Below are positions 59,326-64,000 of a stretch of DNA of 64,000 nucleotides, piece by piece. Every line of letters starts with the position of its first letter. Position 1 is the stretch's first letter. Origin of the DNA: SYFI01 sp046095485. GTDB taxonomy: Bacteria; Actinomycetota; Thermoleophilia; Miltoncostaeales; Miltoncostaeaceae. Position numbers and translations under genes: made by a program. A model generated the notes under the pieces. That model was not told the origin of the DNA. It saw nothing but the letters and a program-made list of their open reading frames with translations, and searched no databases. Location of the stretch: positions 5,199-69,198 of the forward strand of contig JBJTJN010000027.1 of assembly GCA_046095485.1 (NCBI GenBank). The letters are read 5' to 3'.

Positions 59326-60033
59326 ATGGCGGGCGGCCCGTGGCGGTGGGATCTGCTGGTGCCCGCGCATCGCATCGTGTTCGGCCTGCTGGGCGACGAG
59401 GTGGTCGAGAGCCGGGCCGCGACGGCCGAGGGCACCTTCGCCGCGTACCGGCGCCTCGAGGGCGCGGTGCCCGGCATGATCGCCTGGCCCAACACCGTGC
59501 TGCTCAGCGGCCCCGAGATCGTGGTGGTGGACCCCGGCTACCAGACCCAGGGCGACATGCTGGACGGCGCTCTGCGCGCCCAAGGCATCGACCCGGCCGA
59601 GGTGCGCACCGTGGTGATGACCCACCTGCACTCCGATCACCTCAGCGCCCTTCCCCAACTGCCCGGCGTCAACGAGGTGTGGGTGCACCGCGATGAGCTG
59701 GACACCCCATGGGCCCGGCGGCAGCGCGGCATCGTGGACGACGCCCCCGTGGTGGTGATGGACGGCGCCGAGGGCGCGATTCGCGAGGGCCTCACGTGGT
59801 TCCATACGCCGGGCCATGCGCCCGGGCACGTGGCCGTGGTGGCCGAGTGCGATGACACGCGGCTCATCGTCGCGGGCGACACCCTGGGGCCCGATCCCGC
59901 TTGGTTCCGCGACATGTCGGCGCCCGAGGGGCTCGAGAACCGCGACGATCACCTGGCCGCCTGGCGCATGATCCGCGATCGCGCCCCGGCGCTGGTGGTG
60001 CCCGGCCACTACGCCCCCTTCGCGCTCCCGTAG
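59326..60033 (+). CDS. MBL-fold metallo-hydrolase
   Basis: A 235-residue metallo-beta-lactamase fold enzyme. The binuclear metal motif HLHSDH occurs in VVMTHLHSDHLSALPQL (residue about 102), with further ligands in HTPGHAPGHVA (about 162), AGDTLG (about 184) and the late GHY. N-acyl-homoserine lactonases and many generic hydrolases share this pattern; the substrate is unknown. ATG start. Confidence 0.88.
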   Translation: MAGGPWRWDLLVPAHRIVFGLLGDEVVESRAATAEGTFAAYRRLEGAVPGMIAWPNTVLLSGPEIVVVDPGYQTQGDMLDGALRAQGIDPAEVRTVVMTHLHSDHLSALPQLPGVNEVWVHRDELDTPWARRQRGIVDDAPVVVMDGAEGAIREGLTWFHTPGHAPGHVAVVAECDDTRLIVAGDTLGPDPAWFRDMSAPEGLENRDDHLAAWRMIRDRAPALVVPGHYAPFALP

Positions 60034-60105
60034 GGATCGCGCGGGAAGGGACGGCGGTGGGGGGCGTCGAAAGGCGTCACGTCCGAACCCGTCCAAGGAG
60101 CACCG

Positions 60106-60492
60106 GTGGACCTGCAGGGGATCTCGCGCGAGCAGAAGGAGATGGGTGCAGCGGTCTGCATGCTGCTGTTCATCATCTCGCTGTTCCTGAAGTGGCAGAG
60201 CTTCGGGCCGATATCCGGCTCGGGCGCCGACCTGGGCTCCTGGCCGCTGGTGCTGATCATCGCGCTGGTGGCCGGCGGGATCGTGGCGGCCGATGGCCTG
60301 CGCATGGACATCCCCATTCGCCGCATCAACCCGACGTCGGTAGCCACCTACCTGATGTCGCTGCTCGTCTTCTACGTGATCGTGTTCATCTTCGCGATCG
60401 ACGGGCTCTCGTACGGGGTGTGGCTGGCCCTCATCTTCTCGGTGATCGGCCTCGTGCTGACGTTCTCGGTGTACCGCCAGGACACCCGGTAA
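60106..60492 (+). CDS. Small four-helix membrane protein, paralogue 1
   Basis: A 128-residue protein with four hydrophobic helices. Landmarks shared with the next two genes: SLFLKW at the end of helix 1, GSWPLVLIIA at the start of helix 2, a Pro-containing loop, NPTSVATYLMSLLVFY for helix 3, and YGVWLALIFS for helix 4. GTG start with AAGGAGCACC upstream. Function unknown. Confidence 0.72.
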   Translation: MDLQGISREQKEMGAAVCMLLFIISLFLKWQSFGPISGSGADLGSWPLVLIIALVAGGIVAADGLRMDIPIRRINPTSVATYLMSLLVFYVIVFIFAIDGLSYGVWLALIFSVIGLVLTFSVYRQDTR

Positions 60493-60521
60493 CACCGTCC
60501 CGGGCGCGCCGAGCGCACGCG

Positions 60522-60527
60522 TAGACT
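60522..60527 (+). promoter_or_regulatory. -10 box TAGACT, leaderless spacing
   Basis: TAGACT ends 6 bases before the GTG at 60534, so paralogue 2 may have its own start of transcription. Confidence 0.4.
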
Positions 60528-60533
60528 CGGCTC

Positions 60534-60926
60534 GTGCCTCGCCTGGGAGCCCTCGAGCGCGTTGAGACCCTGGCCGCCGTCCTCGGCGGGCTGTGGTGCG
60601 GTGCGCTCTTCCTGCCGTGGTTCGGCATGGGCGGCGTGGATGGCGACCTCACCGGGGCCAACATGATCGATTCGTCGTGGCTGCCGCTGGTGATCATGGC
60701 GGTGGCATCGGCGCTGCTGCTGCTCGACGCCATCACCGTCGATGGCCTGCGCTCGCTGCCCGTGCCGGCCTTCAGCACCTTCCTCATGCCCATCGGGCTC
60801 TTCTACACCGCGCTGTTCATCATCGCGGGCGACAACCTCATGTACGGGGCCTGGGTGGCCCTCGGCCTGTCGGCCGGCGCGGTGGTGTTCACCGCCATGG
60901 CCTGGGCCATCGACCGGCGCGGCTAG
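60534..60926 (+). CDS. Small four-helix membrane protein, paralogue 2
   Basis: A 130-residue protein with the same plan as its neighbours: ALFLPWFGMGG after helix 1, SSWLPLVIMAVASALLLLDA for helix 2, a LPVPAFSTFLMPIGLFY helix 3, and YGAWVALGLSAGA for helix 4. GTG start. Unknown function. Confidence 0.72.
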   Translation: MPRLGALERVETLAAVLGGLWCGALFLPWFGMGGVDGDLTGANMIDSSWLPLVIMAVASALLLLDAITVDGLRSLPVPAFSTFLMPIGLFYTALFIIAGDNLMYGAWVALGLSAGAVVFTAMAWAIDRRG

Positions 60927-60937
60927 AAAGGACGCCA

Positions 60938-61312
60938 GTGAATTACCTCAAGTCACTCGATCGCCGGGAGCGGCTCATCGCCGTGGCGATCCTCAACGGC
61001 GTCTTCATCATCAGCCTGTTCTTCGAGTGGGGCGCCGGCGGCGCCCGCGCGTGGGATGCCGACTCGGTGTGGCTGGCGTTCCTCGCGGCGCTGTTCGCGG
61101 GCCTCATCTCGCTGGCCGATGCCTTCGACTACGAGGTGCCGCGCCTGCCGGGCGCCGGCGTGTCGGCATACCTCACGTCGATCACGCTCGTGTACACGAT
61201 CATCGCCCTCATGGACATCAGGGACCAGTCGTGGGGCATCATCGTCTCTCTCATCGTCTCGATCGTCTCCACCTTCATCGCCTGGGGCACGTGGAGAGCC
61301 GACCGGGCCTGA
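60938..61312 (+). CDS. Small four-helix membrane protein, paralogue 3
   Basis: A 124-residue protein with ISLFFEWGAGG after helix 1, DSVWLAFLAALFAGLISLADA for helix 2, VPRLPGAGVSAYLTSITLVY for the loop and helix 3, and WGIIVSLIVSIVS for helix 4. GTG start at 60938 with AAAGGACG upstream. The open frame reaches further upstream through paralogue 2 but is not coding there. Confidence 0.72.
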   Translation: MNYLKSLDRRERLIAVAILNGVFIISLFFEWGAGGARAWDADSVWLAFLAALFAGLISLADAFDYEVPRLPGAGVSAYLTSITLVYTIIALMDIRDQSWGIIVSLIVSIVSTFIAWGTWRADRA

Positions 61313-61325
61313 CCTGAGAGGGATC

Positions 61326-61574
61326 ATGGGATTCACCGACAAGGCGAAGGAACTCGCCAACAAGACGGCCGACGCCGCGCAGAAGGGCGCCAAGGATGCC
61401 CGGGACATGGGCGAGAAGCTCATGCTGCAGCGCAAGCTCAACGCGTCGGCCGAGGAGCTCGGCCACGTGGTGTACCGCCAGCACCAGGGCATGCGGGGGC
61501 TGGACGACGAGGTGAACCGCCTCGTCGCCGAGATGAAGGCCCTGCAGGCCGAGATCGACGCCATCCCCGAATAG
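61326..61574 (+). CDS. Small coiled-coil protein, unknown function
   Basis: An 82-residue, fully helical, charged protein (KAKELANKTADAAQKGAKDA, later VNRLVAEMKALQAEIDAI), predicted to form amphipathic helices or a coiled coil. No signal peptide. It resembles small actinobacterial helical proteins of unknown role. ATG at 61326 with GAGAGGGAT upstream, 13 bases after paralogue 3, so probably in the same transcript. Confidence 0.7.
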   Translation: MGFTDKAKELANKTADAAQKGAKDARDMGEKLMLQRKLNASAEELGHVVYRQHQGMRGLDDEVNRLVAEMKALQAEIDAIPE

Positions 61575-61625
61575 GTGACGGCGATTCCCGCCACCTCCCC
61601 GGCCGCGCGCGGGGGGCGCTGAGCC

Positions 61626-62240
61626 GTGCCCGACATCACCGCACCGCTGGTGAACTTCGCCACCGATGTCGTGGGCTCGTACGGCGCGTGGGCGGTGTTC
61701 ATCCTCATGATCCTCGAGAGCGCCTGCATCCCGGTGCCGAGCGAGGCCATCATGGTGTTCGGCGGCTTCCTCGCCGGGCAGGGCAAGGTGGGCTTCTGGG
61801 CGGTGGTGGCCGCAGGCGTGGGCGGCAACCTGGTGGGGTCGTGGATCGCCTACTGGGTGGGGGCCACCAAGGGCCGCGAGTGGGCGCTCAGGTGGCGCTG
61901 GCTGCACATCACGCCGGCGCGCCTGGACGCCGCGGATCGGTGGTTCGAGAAGTACGGCGACTGGGCGGTGCTCATATCGCGCTGCCTGCCCATCATCCGC
62001 ACCTTCATCTCGCTGCCGGCGGGCGTGGCGCGCATGCCGTTCTGGCGGTTCTCGGTGCTCACGCTCATCGGCTGCATCCCCTGGTGCCTGCTGCTCGCCT
62101 ACGCGGGCCTCGCGGTGGGTGACAACTGGGAGACCCTGCAGAAGCAGCTGCACTGGTTCGACTACGCGGTGGCCGCGGCGATCGTGGTGGCGCTGGGGTG
62201 GCTGGTGCTGCGCTATCGGCGCAGGAGGGCCGCGGCATGA
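61626..62240 (+). CDS. DedA-family membrane protein
   Basis: A 204-residue member of the DedA/SNARE-associated family, linked to recycling of undecaprenyl phosphate or phospholipid flipping. Characteristic: ILESACIPVPSEAIMVFGGFLAGQG, GGNLVGSWIAYWVGATKG, and SRCLPIIRTFISLPAGVARMPFWRF with the conserved Arg. GTG start. Stop overlaps the kinase start by four bases (ATGA). Confidence 0.92.
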   Translation: MPDITAPLVNFATDVVGSYGAWAVFILMILESACIPVPSEAIMVFGGFLAGQGKVGFWAVVAAGVGGNLVGSWIAYWVGATKGREWALRWRWLHITPARLDAADRWFEKYGDWAVLISRCLPIIRTFISLPAGVARMPFWRFSVLTLIGCIPWCLLLAYAGLAVGDNWETLQKQLHWFDYAVAAAIVVALGWLVLRYRRRRAAA

Positions 62241-63433
62241 TGGCCCTGGCATGGGTGATCGCCGCCATCGCGGTGATCGTGGCCGTGGGCGCGGTGGTGG
62301 CCCTGCGGCGCGCGCGCGCCGGGGATCCCCAGCCGCCCGAGGCCCAGCAGCCCGCGGCAGGCGGCCATGCCGCCCGGCTCGACGCCGCGTTCGAGGCGCT
62401 GCCCACCACCGCGGTGCTGGTGGGCCCGGCATCCGAGGTGGAGCGCGTGAACCCCGCGGCCCTCAGGGCGTTTCCCTTCCTGCGCACGGGCGTGAGCGTG
62501 CTGGAGGCCTTCGGCGATCACCTGCTGGCCGCGCGCGTGCGCGAGGCCCTCGACACCGGCCGCGATGATGAGTTCGAGCTTCGGCTGTTCGTCGAGGGTC
62601 GGCGCACCTTCCGCGCCCAGGTGGTGCCCTTCTCCACGGACGGCGAGCCCGGCGCCGTGCTCACGCTCATCGACGCCACCCAGGCGGTGGCCTACCAGGA
62701 CCTGCGCTCGCAGTTCGTCGCCAACGTGTCGCATGAGCTGCGCACGCCGCTCACGGGGCTTCGCGGAATGCTCGAGGCGCTGGAGGACCCGGAGATGCCC
62801 GCCGACATGCGCGCCGACTTCGTGCGCCGCTCGCGATTCGAGACCGAGCGGCTCGAGGCGCTCGTGGACGACATCCTGTTCCTGTCCGAACTCGAGGCGG
62901 CGCAGGGCGACCCCACCGGCGAGCGCACGGACATGGGTGCCGTGGCGCGCGCGGTGACATCAGAGCTCGAGGGCGAGGCCGGCGAGCAGGGAGTGACCCT
63001 CGTGGTGCAGGCCGCGGAGGGCTCGGTGACCGCGCTTACCGAGCGCATGGCGCACACCGTGGTGCGCAACATGGCCGAGAACGCCGTGCGCTACGCGGGC
63101 ACGGGGTCCACCGCCACCCTGCGCGTGGGCCGCGACGGCGGGATGGTGGTGGTGGAGGTGCAGGACGACGGGTTGGGTATTCCCGAGAAGGACGTTCCGC
63201 ACGTATTCGAGCGCTTCTACCGCGCCGACCCGTCGCGCTCGCGGCGCCTGGGCGGCACCGGCCTGGGGCTCTCGATCGTGAAGCACATCACCGAGCGGCT
63301 GGGCGGGTCGGCGTCCATCACCTCGCGTGAGGGCTTCGGCACCATCGTCACGGCCCGCATCCCGGCCGCCGACCGCCCGGTGACCGACGTCCCCGGTGGG
63401 GCCGGGCAGGGTTCCGGCGCCCGCCTGCGTTGA
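62237..63433 (+). CDS. PhoR-like sensor histidine kinase
   Basis: A 398-residue kinase with a single N-terminal membrane helix (LAWVIAAIAVIVAVGAVVAL), a PAS-like domain (about 45-150), HisKA with the phospho-acceptor His in NVSHELRTPLTGLRG (residue about 168), and HATPase boxes N (NMAENAVRY), G1 (DDGLGIP), F (FERFYR) and G2 (GGTGLGLSIV). No response regulator gene is next to it in the window. PhoR-type phosphate sensing is suggested by the architecture only. ATG overlaps dedA. Confidence 0.9.
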   Translation: MMALAWVIAAIAVIVAVGAVVALRRARAGDPQPPEAQQPAAGGHAARLDAAFEALPTTAVLVGPASEVERVNPAALRAFPFLRTGVSVLEAFGDHLLAARVREALDTGRDDEFELRLFVEGRRTFRAQVVPFSTDGEPGAVLTLIDATQAVAYQDLRSQFVANVSHELRTPLTGLRGMLEALEDPEMPADMRADFVRRSRFETERLEALVDDILFLSELEAAQGDPTGERTDMGAVARAVTSELEGEAGEQGVTLVVQAAEGSVTALTERMAHTVVRNMAENAVRYAGTGSTATLRVGRDGGMVVVEVQDDGLGIPEKDVPHVFERFYRADPSRSRRLGGTGLGLSIVKHITERLGGSASITSREGFGTIVTARIPAADRPVTDVPGGAGQGSGARLR

Positions 63434-63482
63434 TATCGTCGCGCGCCGCGTAGGCCGAATCGGAGCGAACAGGAAGGGCTCG

Positions 63483-64000
63483 ATGGCAATCCCGCTGATG
63501 GACATCAGAGCGCAGTACGCGCCCCTGCGCGGGGAGCTCGACGCGGCGCTCGCCGAGATCCTCGACACCGGCGCCTTCATCCTGGGCCCACAGGTGACGA
63601 GGATCGAGGAAGCCGTCACCGCCCGCCTCGACAATCGACCCTGCGTCGGCGTGGCCAACGGCACTGATGCCCTCATCATCGCCTTGCAGGCCCTTGGCGT
63701 GGGCCCGGGCGATGAGGTCATCACCACGCCGTACACCTTCTACGCCACCGCCGAGGCCATCGCGCGCCACGGCGCGACCCCGGTGTTCGTGGACGTCGAG
63801 CCCGTGGGCGCCTGCCTCAACCCGGACCTCATCGAGGAGAAGGTCACTGAGAAGACCAAGGCGGTCATCCCGGTGCACATCTTCGGCCACGCCGCCCCGA
63901 TGACATCGACCCTCACCACGGCGGCCGAGAACGGCCTGTCGGTGATCGAGGACGCCGCGCAGGCGTTCGGGTCGGCCGATGGCGAGTGGGCGGTGGGCAC
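63483..64000 (+). CDS. DegT/DnrJ/EryC1/StrS-family aminotransferase, 5' part
   Basis: The first 172 residues of a PLP-dependent sugar aminotransferase, cut by the window end. It shows IPLMDIRAQYAPLRGEL, GVANGTDALIIALQALGVGPGDEVITTPYTFYATAEAI and the PLP-contacting Asp in VIEDAAQAFGS. The Schiff-base Lys lies beyond the window. Such enzymes make amino sugars for surface polysaccharides. ATG start with AGGAAGGG upstream. Confidence 0.92.
   Translation, partial: MAIPLMDIRAQYAPLRGELDAALAEILDTGAFILGPQVTRIEEAVTARLDNRPCVGVANGTDALIIALQALGVGPGDEVITTPYTFYATAEAIARHGATPVFVDVEPVGACLNPDLIEEKVTEKTKAVIPVHIFGHAAPMTSTLTTAAENGLSVIEDAAQAFGSADGEWAVG

Overview
The window reads as a chromosome segment of a high-GC (roughly two-thirds G+C by eye) actinobacterium. 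The evidence is the HspR-type dnaK-grpE-dnaJ-hspR-clpB heat-shock operon, an inositol-phosphate synthase next to a CDP-alcohol phosphatidyltransferase (phosphatidylinositol synthesis), a type Z zinc S14, heavy use of GTG/TTG starts and many ATGA/GTGA gene overlaps. A deep actinobacterial class such as Thermoleophilia would fit, but that placement is inference. There is no phage, insertion sequence or CRISPR array. No gene-free gap exceeds 300 bases.

Layout. 1-3377: 3' part of rpoC. 3406-6811: four inserted genes (membrane protein, MepA-like murein peptidase, anchored protein, EcfT). 6878-9919: str operon rpsL-rpsG-fusA. 9982-12663: a fused FAD/iron-sulfur oxidoreductase on the other strand. 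12872-14059: tuf, with a terminator-like structure in its leader. 14159-29547: an almost complete S10-spc-alpha ribosomal run (rpsJ to rplQ, with secY, adk, map and rpoA but no infA). It is followed by a secreted protein and truA. 31144-31973: a GNAT/DUF1778 toxin-antitoxin pair with a repeat operator. 32028-32137: a long palindromic element. 32192-35722: surE, a HAD phosphatase and ligA. 35779-37627: a PBP4-type peptidase, a small protein and tRNA-Pro. 37662-42204: CoA-binding protein, NFU, nitrilase, RlmD-type methylase, lipoprotein zinc peptidase and a degenerate uracil-DNA-glycosylase relative. 42271-45821: PimA-like glycosyltransferase fused to a PHP domain, Ino1 and a phosphatidylinositol(-phosphate) synthase candidate. 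45946-50857: FAH-family hydrolase, unknown protein, MetF, secreted protein, PhoU and BioY. 51036-57789: heat-shock operon. 57872-62240: SRPBCC protein, a family of small four-helix membrane proteins (one plus a tandem of three), GYD protein, MBL hydrolase, coiled-coil protein and DedA. 62237-64000: PhoR-like kinase and the start of a DegT aminotransferase.

How it works together. Most of the window is transcription and translation machinery arranged in long, translationally coupled operons. The lone genes share a recurrent promoter layout: a TANNNT -10 box ends only 6-9 bases before the start codon, which predicts leaderless mRNAs. The best candidates for new biology are the inositol-lipid cluster with its glycosyltransferase-PHP fusion, the degenerate UDG-like protein, the small membrane-protein family, the tuf leader attenuator, and the non-canonical starts of adk (ATA) and dnaJ (CTG).
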